DNA of 64,000 nt, from contig FPAN01000004.1 of NCBI GenBank assembly GCA_900116395.1, positions 248,001 to 312,000 on the forward strand. The letters run 5' to 3'. The first letter of the stretch is position 1. Every line of letters starts with the position of its first letter. Both the position numbers and the translations under genes were made by a program. Below are positions 33,287 through 41,186 of this stretch, in pieces. The notes under the pieces were generated by a model. The model was not told the DNA's origin. It saw only the letters and a list, made by a program, of their open reading frames with translations, and searched no databases. This DNA comes from Lachnospiraceae bacterium XBD2001 (GTDB taxonomy: Bacteria > Bacillota > Clostridia > Lachnospirales > Lachnospiraceae).

Positions 33287-33542
33287 TTCAGTATTTCTAC
33301 TCCGTGACGGTTCAGATACTGATATAACAGGCCCCTCCGGACCTTTTCTTACATGAAGAATCAGTATTTACAGGAAAGAAAGGGAAGAATACTGATTCAG
33401 CGAATGCCAGGTGTTTGATAAACACAGAAAACTTCAGTATTCTCGTCCATAGACAATCAAGATACTGAATTCAATACTTTTGCGCTCTTTGGAATCCGGG
33501 TAGCGTTAAGTATTTAGATTGATATTGGCATAAAATACTGAA
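33287..33542. repeat. Array B1: four CAGTATT-type palindromes at exact 73-bp period
   Basis: Units begin at 33287, 33360, 33433 and 33506. Each is about 37 bp, with arms TTCAGTATT and AATACTGAA around an unrelated ~18-nt centre, and 36-bp unrelated spacers. The arm sequence differs fully from the GGCAKAGGG family, but unit length and period are identical. The array lies directly between long-palindrome copy 1 and array B2. Confidence 0.8.
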
Positions 33543-33555
33543 GCAAGAGGACTAA

Positions 33556-33811
33556 AGCAGAGGGATTCGAGAAAATCAACAATCCCTATGCCGTTTTTGC
33601 AATATCAAACAGGTGAAACCAGGCCACTAGCAGAGGGATTTGCTAATAATATGATTCCCTATGCCAATATCCGCAAAAACAGCAGGATAAGTCAAAGAAA
33701 AAGCATAGGGATTTTCCAAAAGCATGAATCCCTATGCCGATAGCACCAGAAACAGCAGGATAAGCCAAAGAAAAAGCAGAGGGATTCCTAAAATGCATGA
33801 TTCCCTCTGCC
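33556..33811. repeat. Array B2: four GGCAKAGGG-type palindromes at exact 73-bp period
   Basis: Units begin at 33556, 33629, 33702 and 33775, each 37 bp with arms AGCAKAGGGATT and ATCCCTMTGCC. Spacers after units 2 and 3 share about 30 bp (AACAGCAGGATAAG and following), which shows recent tandem duplication of that part. Other spacers are unrelated. The array ends 22 bp before long-palindrome copy 2. Confidence 0.85.
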
Positions 33812-33832
33812 GGAAGCAAGAAATCCCCTCCT

Positions 33833-33958
33833 CTCATGCCCCCTTGGCGAATAATCTGCTGAGGGACTTTGCCGGGTCAAGGGTGCTACGCACCGCTTTG
33901 CGGCTTTGCCCTTGACGCAAAAAGCCCCTCAGCAATTATGTTAGCTAAGGGGCATGAG
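33833..33958. repeat. Long multi-branched palindrome, copy 2
   Basis: Same orientation and structure as copy 1: outer ATGCCCC with GGGGCAT, extended by TTGGC/GCTAA; middle GCTGAGGG/CCCTCAGC; inner TCAAGGG/CCCTTGA; and apical GTGC/GCAC then CCGC/GCGG hairpins. Bases differ from copy 1 in paired positions. It ends 8 bp before the proA stop codon and may also act as the proA terminator. Confidence 0.85.
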
Positions 33959-33966
33959 CAACCTTT

Positions 33967-35262
33967 TTATAGATCCTTGAAATGGAATGCACGGCGGCCC
34001 TCAGCATAATCGCCGACGATGTGTCCGTCGCCGTTGATGCGATACTTATAGGTAACAAGTCCGTCCAGTCCTACCGGGCCACGGGCATGAAGCTTGCTGG
34101 TGGAGATGCCCACCTCTGCCCCGAATCCGTAGCGGAATCCATCGGCAAATCGGGTGGAAATATTCCGATATACACCGGCAGAATCTACCATAGACTGGAA
34201 ATAATCTGCCGCAGCATCATCTTCCGTAATGATACAGTCGGTATGATGACTTCCGAAGGCATTGATATGATCCACCGCTTCTTCCACGGAATCCACCAAC
34301 TTCACGGAAGCGATAAGATCTAAGTATTCCGTGTGGAAATCTTCCTCCTCCATCACGTCTTCCTGTGGATAAGATGCCAACTGCATCAGATCCAATGCTT
34401 CCTTGGTTCCGCGAAGATGCACGCCGGCTCCTTCCATGGCTTTTGCCATCTTCGGTAAAAAGTCCGCTGCAATGGAACGATTCACAAGTATGGTCTCCAC
34501 CGCATTGCAAGCTGCGGTGTACTGGGTCTTGGCATCAATCAGAATCGGAAGGGCTTTTTCTTCATCCGCCGCTGCATCCACATAAATATGGCAGATGCCG
34601 TCCGCATGGCCCATTACCGGAATCTTGGTATGGTTCATAATGTACTGCACGAAGGCATTGGATCCGCGAGGAATCAAAAGATCCACATCCTTCTCACAGG
34701 TTAATAACTCATCAATCTCATTGTGCTGAGTCACCTGCAGAAGACAACCCTCCGGAAGGCCTGCTGCATAAGCCGCTTCCGCAATGATTCCAAACAGCAC
34801 CCCATTGGTCTCACGGGTTTCCTTGCCACCCTTTAAGATGGCACAGTTACCACTCTTAATGCACAGGGTAGAAATCTGGATTAGCGCATCCGGTCTGGCT
34901 TCAAAAATCACGCCAATGACACCGATTGGACAGGTCACCTTCTCCATAATCAGGCCCTCGTCCATCTGACGGCGCAGCATGGTGCGACCAATCGGATCCG
35001 CAAGCCCCATCAACTGGTCAATGCCTTCCGTTACCGCTGCCAGCTTGCCCTCGTCGAACTTCAGACGCTTATATACCGCATCGGAAATGCCTTCTTCCTT
35101 GGCCCGCTTTAAATCCACCTGGTTAGCGGCAAAGATTTCCTCTTTGTGCTCTATTAATGCCTGTCGTATTGCTGCAAGCGCTGCGTTGCGAAGCTCATTG
35201 GAGGCATTGGCCAGCTTCGGTGCAATCTGCTTCATACGATGTGCTTCCTGTTGAATAATCAT
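33967..35262 (-). CDS. proA: Glutamate-5-semialdehyde dehydrogenase ProA
   Basis: The 431-residue enzyme reduces gamma-glutamyl phosphate to glutamate semialdehyde, the second step of proline biosynthesis. Visible marks are GVIGVIFEARPDALIQIS, AILKGGKETRETN, the nucleotide-binding turn IPRGSNAFVQYIMNHTKIPVMGHADGICHIYVD, the catalytic Cys in TQYTAACNAVETILVN, and the C-terminal ISTRFADGFRYGFGAEVGISTSKLHARGPVGL. No proB (glutamate kinase) is nearby. It sits downstream of the AlaX gene with a 12-bp gap and may share its transcript. Confidence 0.96.
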   Translation of the reverse strand: MIIQQEAHRMKQIAPKLANASNELRNAALAAIRQALIEHKEEIFAANQVDLKRAKEEGISDAVYKRLKFDEGKLAAVTEGIDQLMGLADPIGRTMLRRQMDEGLIMEKVTCPIGVIGVIFEARPDALIQISTLCIKSGNCAILKGGKETRETNGVLFGIIAEAAYAAGLPEGCLLQVTQHNEIDELLTCEKDVDLLIPRGSNAFVQYIMNHTKIPVMGHADGICHIYVDAAADEEKALPILIDAKTQYTAACNAVETILVNRSIAADFLPKMAKAMEGAGVHLRGTKEALDLMQLASYPQEDVMEEEDFHTEYLDLIASVKLVDSVEEAVDHINAFGSHHTDCIITEDDAAADYFQSMVDSAGVYRNISTRFADGFRYGFGAEVGISTSKLHARGPVGLDGLVTYKYRINGDGHIVGDYAEGRRAFHFKDL

Positions 35263-35274
35263 TTTTCTTTCTCC

Positions 35275-36456
35275 TTATCTATAACGTTCCTGCAAAAAAT
35301 CCAGAAGTTTCTCTGCATCTGCTCCGCTGACAGAGCCTTGGATCATCTCCGGCTTGCCGCCGCCCTTGGCATCAAAGTGTTCCCGAAGGGCTGTTCCTAC
35401 TTCCCGGCAATTCAACTCCTTGGAGCCGATGATATATGCGAAGTTATCCACCGCCGTACATACGAAAACGCCACAATATCCACCGTGGTTCTTCACTAAT
35501 TCGTTGACCGTCTGTCGCATCAGGTTGGAATCAATGGCATCCGCAAACAGAAAAACATGCTTCTGCTCCGGCGGAATCGCCTCCATCTCCTGTGTCATTT
35601 TCTGCACATGCATGGCACGTAGCGCCGCTGACAATCGACGATTCTCTTCCTTCATTCGGTCAATGTAATCCGGAATCTGCTCCACCGCAGCCGACAGCTG
35701 CTGGGAAATGGCTGTCAACTGTCGCAAGGTCTCGCCATATCCTTCCAGCGCCCGATATCCGCAGAGAATCTGCAGACGAACACCGCCTTTGTATTTCTGG
35801 GAGCCGATGACTTTTAACATACCAATCTCTCCCGTACGGTGCACATGGGGCGCACAGCAAGCGCACACGTCTACGCCGGGAATGGTCACGATGCGAACCG
35901 CGCCGGACAGTTCCTTCTTGCTCCGATAATCTAAGGCTGCAAGAGTTGCCTCATCCGGATACTCACAGCGAATTTCGATATTCTGATAGATGGCTTCATT
36001 GGCCAACCGCTCCACCTTATGGATGTCCTCTTCCGTCAGCACCCCACTGTAATCCATGGTCACAGTGTGATCACTTAAGTGGAAGCCCACGTTGTCGAAG
36101 CCGAAGAGCCGATGCACAATGCCGGAAAAAATATGTTCCCCGGAATGGTTCTGCATATTGGAATAGCGATGGGCCCAGTCAATGGTGCCTTGCACCGTAT
36201 CCCCCACTGTAGGGGCTGCTCCGTCGAAATGCACCCGATGGGTAATCACACCATTTTTAATCTGTACATCCAAGACATCTCCCTCGGCAATGCGGCCTGT
36301 ATCCGGAGACTGTCCGCCCTCCTCCGGGAAAAACAGGGTCTCATCCAGAACAATTGCATAATCTCCCGGCGTCTCTTCTATAGGGCATATTTCTGTCACC
36401 CGTGCACGAAACTCCGTGGCGTATGCATCCCGGTCAAATAATCGTATCGTTTCCAT
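35275..36456 (-). CDS. alaX: AlaX-type trans-editing protein (alanyl-tRNA editing)
   Basis: The 393-residue protein is homologous to the editing half of alanyl-tRNA synthetase: N-terminal LFFPEEGGQSPDTG, the zinc motif NHSGEHIFSGIVH (HxxxH) and CCAPHVHRTGEIG (CxxxH), and a DHHA1-like C terminus (LFADAIDSNLMRQTVNELVKNHGGYCGVF, GGGKPEMIQGSV). It lacks the catalytic aminoacylation domain. It should remove Ser or Gly wrongly attached to tRNA-Ala. The start at 36456 was chosen for the AGAGG site. The gene lies 10 bp downstream of the kinase gene. Confidence 0.9.
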   Translation of the reverse strand: METIRLFDRDAYATEFRARVTEICPIEETPGDYAIVLDETLFFPEEGGQSPDTGRIAEGDVLDVQIKNGVITHRVHFDGAAPTVGDTVQGTIDWAHRYSNMQNHSGEHIFSGIVHRLFGFDNVGFHLSDHTVTMDYSGVLTEEDIHKVERLANEAIYQNIEIRCEYPDEATLAALDYRSKKELSGAVRIVTIPGVDVCACCAPHVHRTGEIGMLKVIGSQKYKGGVRLQILCGYRALEGYGETLRQLTAISQQLSAAVEQIPDYIDRMKEENRRLSAALRAMHVQKMTQEMEAIPPEQKHVFLFADAIDSNLMRQTVNELVKNHGGYCGVFVCTAVDNFAYIIGSKELNCREVGTALREHFDAKGGGKPEMIQGSVSGADAEKLLDFLQERYR

Positions 36457-36466
36457 GGTCAATCCT

Positions 36467-38308
36467 CTATAGCTTCAGTTGCGCAATGGCTGCAACCGTT
36501 CGTTGATATAAGTCGTATAATTCCGGTAATTTTTCCCGGACAAAAGTCAGTGTCTCTTCATCGTGGGAGTTCTCCTGCAGCTTCTTGCCGGCCATCTCCA
36601 ATTCCTTCGCCAGTTCTGACAGCTTCAAAGCTCCGACAGTTCTGGCGGTAGACTTCAGGCCATGGACTCGCACGGTAAACAGCTTCCAATCCGCTGCTTC
36701 ATAATAAGTAGCAATCTCCGCTGCCTTGGCATCATGCTCCTGGCCGAAGACCTCTAAGGTCTCCCGATAGAAATCCTTATCATTCAGGCAATACTCCATA
36801 CCGGTTGCTGTATCAAAAAGCTCCATAGGGGCTGCCGTATCGGAAGCGCTCTGGATCTGGTAGTCTCCGTCCTCTTTTTGCACCTCCATCTGGCTGTTCG
36901 GCAGATGGGCAGACAGCACCATGTAGAGGCGATCCCAACTAATGGGCTTGCTGATAAAATCCGCAAATCCTGCTTCTAGCGCCCTTGCCTCCATGCCGGC
37001 AACGGTGTTGGCCGTCACCATAACAAACGGCGTATTTTCATTCAGGTTTCCCACCATCTTGCGGGTGCGCTCCATTACATCAATACCATCCATATCCGGC
37101 ATCATATAATCCAAGAATACCAGGTCGAACTTCTCTTTTGTCAAAGCACGCAAGCACTCCAAGCCACCGGTACAAGTAGTCACTCTCGCCCCGGTCTTGG
37201 ACAGAAGCTTCTTGGCAACAAAAAGGTTCATCTCGTTATCGTCCACCACAAGGAAGTGGGCTTCCGGCGTCTGCAGCTCCATCTGCTCGCCGCCCATGCG
37301 GTATACCGTGCCCTCCACCGGCGCTTCTTCCGTCTCCTCCGCCGGGATGGTGGTAATGTAATTCTGAATGTTATCTACAATATAAATGAGCTGATGGCCC
37401 GAGTTGGAGATTCCGTGCAGGTATTGATATACCTTGGAAAATTCCGCCGGTGTCAGCTGGTCCTTGCCCTGCATCTCCTGCAGAATCATATCAGTCAGTC
37501 CCATAATGGAATTCATCGGGGTCCGGACTTCATGAGAAATCTGGGACATAAACACGTCCTTGGACTTGCTGGCTTCCTCTGCGGTCTGCTTGGCCTCGGA
37601 CAACTCGTGCAACGTACTCTCCAACTGGCGATAATCCGGAGACTCCACTGCGAAGTATAGTACGAAAATTCCAAGTGATGCAAAAGGCAATGCCATCAGC
37701 AACGTGCCGTGGAAAAAGATCTGCAGGATCAGGCCCACCATATTTAATACGGAAGCCACCAGAATGGAGGCCACTTTTCTTCGGCCCATGCGCTGGTTGT
37801 TTCTTTTTACAAGAACAAGGGCAACCACGATGAAATACATCGGAAGCAGGAAGGCCACCGCCGCGAAATACGGTCCGCGGTTATACTCCAGCTGATTCGA
37901 AAAATAAAACGCATTATGTAAGAACAGATTCGTTAGTAACAAAAACACTTCCGCCGCCAACAGAATACGGTTCACGCCGATGATACGATTCACAAAGGTC
38001 GAGCGTTCCTTGGCGGATGCTTCTATATAATTGAAGAACTGCCAGAAGACCAGATTGTTCATGAAAAAGCTGATGGAGGTTATCGCCATCTTGATTGCCG
38101 GTGACACAGGGAATCCCTGACTGCTGAAAATCACCGCAAGAATCTCCACACCGTTGGCGATTGTGACAAAATACAAATAAGACGTAAACCAACGACTACT
38201 GTCCTCCTTGGCCTCCGTCTCATCGAACACCAGAAAAGCGCACAAAATCAAATCGAAAAGTGCTGCCATCTGTTCATATTGAATGTTGGTTAAAAGATTT
38301 AAATGCAT
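36467..38308 (-). CDS. Hybrid sensor histidine kinase without ATPase domain (HisKA-REC-HPt)
   Basis: The 613-residue protein has an N-terminal membrane part (about seven helices within residues 5-235), then a HisKA-like dimerisation helix with the phospho-His (FMSQISHEVRTPMNSIMG, around residue 265), a receiver domain (HFLVVDDNEMNLFVA, LVFLDYMMPDMDGIDV, FVMVTANT, FISKPI), and a C-terminal HPt domain (FTVRVHGLKSTARTVGALKL). Only about 90 residues separate HisKA from the receiver, and no N, G1 or G2 box of HATPase_c is visible. It therefore probably cannot autophosphorylate. The start at 38308 has GGGGGCAAT. A divergent promoter region separates it from the acyltransferase gene. Confidence 0.8.
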   Translation of the reverse strand: MHLNLLTNIQYEQMAALFDLILCAFLVFDETEAKEDSSRWFTSYLYFVTIANGVEILAVIFSSQGFPVSPAIKMAITSISFFMNNLVFWQFFNYIEASAKERSTFVNRIIGVNRILLAAEVFLLLTNLFLHNAFYFSNQLEYNRGPYFAAVAFLLPMYFIVVALVLVKRNNQRMGRRKVASILVASVLNMVGLILQIFFHGTLLMALPFASLGIFVLYFAVESPDYRQLESTLHELSEAKQTAEEASKSKDVFMSQISHEVRTPMNSIMGLTDMILQEMQGKDQLTPAEFSKVYQYLHGISNSGHQLIYIVDNIQNYITTIPAEETEEAPVEGTVYRMGGEQMELQTPEAHFLVVDDNEMNLFVAKKLLSKTGARVTTCTGGLECLRALTKEKFDLVFLDYMMPDMDGIDVMERTRKMVGNLNENTPFVMVTANTVAGMEARALEAGFADFISKPISWDRLYMVLSAHLPNSQMEVQKEDGDYQIQSASDTAAPMELFDTATGMEYCLNDKDFYRETLEVFGQEHDAKAAEIATYYEAADWKLFTVRVHGLKSTARTVGALKLSELAKELEMAGKKLQENSHDEETLTFVREKLPELYDLYQRTVAAIAQLKL

Positions 38309-38325
38309 ATTGCCCCCACTTTCCC

Positions 38326-38386
38326 AAACTACTCTGTTTTTAAGTATAGTATTTCCTCCACAGATACGCAAATTCGTGACTTGACT
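38326..38386. promoter_or_regulatory. Divergent sigma-A promoters between the hybrid kinase and the acyltransferase
   Basis: On the minus strand TTGCGT, 17 bp and TATACT can drive the kinase gene. On the plus strand the -35 TTGACT (38381-38386), 17 bp and -10 TAAGAT (38404-38409) drive the acyltransferase and would place its start site 7-8 bp downstream, at the ATG. Confidence 0.65.
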
Positions 38387-38416
38387 TTCCCGAAAAATCG
38401 GCATAAGATAACACCT

Positions 38417-39442
38417 ATGCGTAAAAGAATCTATTTTTTAGACTATATGAAGGCCATTTGTGTATTAATGGTCATAATCACACATATTGACTGGGCCAAC
38501 AAGAATCGCATGATCTTCCTACTTGTCATTAACATGGCGGTACCGATTTTTATGATCATTAGCGGTTTTAATTTTGATATGTCCTACCACCGACGGATTG
38601 AATCCGCCGAGGCCGCCATCGGTCGCAAGGCCAGCTTCTGGGAGCAGCTTGGCATTATGTACTCCCCGAAAAATATTTGGCCGCGTATGGTGCGCTTTGC
38701 AACTCCGTTCATCCCCATCGCCCTCTTGGAGTTGGCGCTGAAGAACATGCAAGGTAAGGACGTCAGCTTAGCACGGCTCTTTTTCCTGGGCGGATTCGGA
38801 CCGGGCAGCTACTACGTACCGCTGATGTTCGAGTTGCTGTTGGTATTCCCGATTATCTACCTGTTAATCAAGGATTACCCATACCTGGGACTTTTTATCA
38901 CCGCTCTCTTGCAGCTTGGCTACGAATGCTGGGTTGCCTTCAGCGGATTTGAGAAGTACTGGTACCGACTGTTGATTTTCCGGTATTTGTTATTGATTGC
39001 TTTCGGATGCTTTCTGTATTTGCATCCGGACAAGCGCCTGCACAAGCGCACCCTTGTTAGTATGATGCTCATCGGCGTGGAATACTTAGTGCTCTATCAC
39101 AACGGTGTTCACTTCCCGATTTTTAAATACTGGTCTCCGACAGTTATGCCGACGGATTTCTACATCATTCCGGTGGTGGTGATTCTGTTCCGACTGTTTT
39201 ACCACAGCCAGATTCCGGGGCGCATCGGTCAGCTCTTAGAGACCATGGGCAAAGCAAGTTATCACATTTTCTTAGTCCAGATGGTGTACTACCATTTCGA
39301 CTTGGGCGGTCCAATCTTCGCTATGCATTGGGGCATCCAGATTGTTCTGAATGTACTCATTACCGTATCGGTGGGTATCGCCTACTATCAGTTAGAGAAT
39401 TATATTCGTGGACAGATAAAAGCAAAAAAAGCTCAGGCATAA
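38417..39442 (+). CDS. Acyltransferase family 3 membrane protein
   Basis: A polytopic membrane protein with the acyltransferase 3 pattern: an N-terminal helix with YFLDYMKAICVLMVIITHIDW, in which the His is the conserved catalytic residue, then MAVPIFMIISGFNF and further helices to the end (about ten in 341 residues). It transfers acyl groups from CoA to cell-surface glycans. The start at 38417 is the first Met (MRKRIYFLDYM) and lies 7 bp after a good -10 box, with no Shine-Dalgarno, so the mRNA is probably leaderless. The stop codon lies inside the terminator hairpin. Confidence 0.85.
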   Translation: MRKRIYFLDYMKAICVLMVIITHIDWANKNRMIFLLVINMAVPIFMIISGFNFDMSYHRRIESAEAAIGRKASFWEQLGIMYSPKNIWPRMVRFATPFIPIALLELALKNMQGKDVSLARLFFLGGFGPGSYYVPLMFELLLVFPIIYLLIKDYPYLGLFITALLQLGYECWVAFSGFEKYWYRLLIFRYLLLIAFGCFLYLHPDKRLHKRTLVSMMLIGVEYLVLYHNGVHFPIFKYWSPTVMPTDFYIIPVVVILFRLFYHSQIPGRIGQLLETMGKASYHIFLVQMVYYHFDLGGPIFAMHWGIQIVLNVLITVSVGIAYYQLENYIRGQIKAKKAQA

Positions 39443-39458
39443 CGCCTGAGCTTTTTTC
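39424..39458. terminator. Bidirectional terminator between acyltransferase and radical SAM genes
   Basis: AGCTCAGGC pairs with GCCTGAGCT around a small loop, with A and T runs on both sides. The acyltransferase stop TAA is in the loop. Confidence 0.85.
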
Positions 39459-39467
39459 TATTTGTAA

Positions 39468-40988
39468 TTAACCCACCTTTTGCTCGGTTACATGTGATGC
39501 GGCCTCCGCCTCACGCTTCGCTACATCCTCTTCGGTCTCAAATGCAGCCAACTCCGGATGCTCTACATGATTCTTGCAGTAGTTCTCGTATGCTTTACGC
39601 TTATGTGTCTGATGAGCCCAGATGTCATCTGCAACAGGTCCCCAGGCTTCAGCATATGGATCTGCCTTGGCGCACAAGTGATCCACGGATTCCGGAGATT
39701 CCATATTGGTCTGGTGTGCTCCGGTATCCGCTACCATCTTGCGAAGGATGTCCGGATTTTCAAGCATTGGACATGGACGCAAATGGTTACGGTTGAACGG
39801 CTGACCATCATGATAAGCCATGAATAACGGACTCTGTAAAATCTCAAGAATGGACTTGTCATGGATGTTAGAGTCGGAGTAGTGAATGAATACGCACGGC
39901 TCTGCATCTCCGTTGGAGTTGATGTGGAAGTAGTTACGTCCTCCTGCGATGCAACCACCAACATATTCGCCGTCATTCTGGAAGTCCATCGGATAGAATT
40001 CAATATCGCTGTCCTTGGAACGTACGCGACGAATGCGCTCAATCATCTGCTTACGCTGCTGTACGGTCGGCATCAATTCCGGAACGGCGTTGTTTCCAAC
40101 CGGCATGTAATGGAAGTAGAATCCAAATCTTGCACCCTTGCTTGCAATGAAGCGGAAGAAGTCATCGCTGGTTACCGCATCTAAGTTGTCTCTGGTGTAG
40201 CAAATGGAAGTACCATAGACAATGCCGTATTTTTTCAACAGGTCCATTGCCTTCATAACGGCATCGTAGTGGCCCTCGCCACGGCGGGCATCATTGGTCT
40301 CCGGTGTTCCCTCGATGGAAAGCATGAAGGTTAAGTTACCAAGTTCTACGACCTGCTTGCACAGCTCCTCATCGATAAGAGTGGAATTGGAGTATGCAGC
40401 GAAGAAGCAATCATTGTGCTTGCGGCACAGCTTCAAGATATCAGCCTTACGTACCATCGGCTCGCCACCGGTCATCATATATAGATAGACGCCCAGTTCC
40501 TTACCCTGGGTTACGATGCGGTCCATATCTTCAAAAGTCAGATTAGCTTTGTGTCCATAGGTTCCGGACCAGCAGCCGACGCAGTGCATGTTGCAGGCCA
40601 TGGTTGGATCAAACAGAATCAGCCATGGGATGTTGCATCCATACTTCTCGCGGTTTGCACGAATCATTCCGGTTCCGCGGAAAAATGCCTCGTAACCTAA
40701 GTTCAAAGCCATCTTATGCAGATAGGTTGGATTGGATTCATCCAATACCTTGTTGATATATTTTACCCAGCGGTTGTTCGGATCGCAGATTGCCTTACGA
40801 ACCCGGTTCAAGTTCTCCTTGCTTGCACCGTTCTCTCCCCAGAAACGCTCTGCAGCATCCACCAGCTTCAAGTACGCTTCCGTACGATTCTCCGGATTCT
40901 TATCCAGGTGTTTCAGGAACTTCTCAATTGCAACTGAGAACGCCTGACGCTGAATTGCATGTGTCATGTTAGAAAATACATTAGCCAT
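39468..40988 (-). CDS. Radical SAM protein of unknown substrate
   Basis: A 506-residue enzyme with the [4Fe-4S]-SAM motif CxxxCxxC at C132, C136 and C139 (ACNMHCVGCWSGTYG), then MMTGGEPMVRKADIL with the GGEP signature and MLSIEGTPETNDARRGEG. A second Cys-rich region (YVGGCIAGGRNYFHINSNGDAEPCVFIHYSD, LRPCPMLEN) may hold an extra cluster as in SPASM-type enzymes. A helical N-terminal extension of 120 residues has no known match to me. The substrate cannot be told; similar proteins are often peptide or lipid modifiers. It is monocistronic, with a shared terminator at its 3' end. Confidence 0.8.
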   Translation of the reverse strand: MANVFSNMTHAIQRQAFSVAIEKFLKHLDKNPENRTEAYLKLVDAAERFWGENGASKENLNRVRKAICDPNNRWVKYINKVLDESNPTYLHKMALNLGYEAFFRGTGMIRANREKYGCNIPWLILFDPTMACNMHCVGCWSGTYGHKANLTFEDMDRIVTQGKELGVYLYMMTGGEPMVRKADILKLCRKHNDCFFAAYSNSTLIDEELCKQVVELGNLTFMLSIEGTPETNDARRGEGHYDAVMKAMDLLKKYGIVYGTSICYTRDNLDAVTSDDFFRFIASKGARFGFYFHYMPVGNNAVPELMPTVQQRKQMIERIRRVRSKDSDIEFYPMDFQNDGEYVGGCIAGGRNYFHINSNGDAEPCVFIHYSDSNIHDKSILEILQSPLFMAYHDGQPFNRNHLRPCPMLENPDILRKMVADTGAHQTNMESPESVDHLCAKADPYAEAWGPVADDIWAHQTHKRKAYENYCKNHVEHPELAAFETEEDVAKREAEAASHVTEQKVG

Positions 40989-41139
40989 AGTTCCCTCCTA
41001 AAAACGAAAAACAAAACATAGAGTTTTCTTACTTTGATATTAGGTTCAAGGCCAAATTCTAACAATGTACAAACTACCTCATCTGTCGCACATCGTATAC
41101 ATTTGCCACAAACTGTATATTATACGCGGGCCGCTAATG

Positions 41140-41169
41140 TAAAAAGAGCCCCTGCAATTGCAGGGGCTC
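41140..41169 (-). terminator. Terminator of the chemoreceptor gene at 41187
   Basis: A perfect 24-bp palindrome (half site GAGCCCCTGCAA) followed by TTTTTAC on the minus strand. Confidence 0.85.
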
Positions 41170-41186
41170 GTATCATACATATGAAA

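Noticed and set aside
33061-33327. Open reading frame of 88 codons on the plus strand
   Set aside because: It runs through long palindrome copy 1 and into the array, has no ribosome site and encodes no recognisable protein; the stem-loop structure explains the sequence.
33287-33811. CRISPR array
   Set aside because: The 37/36 geometry resembles CRISPR, but only the palindrome arms are conserved, the repeat centres differ in every unit, two arm families occur, and no cas gene or leader is visible in the window.
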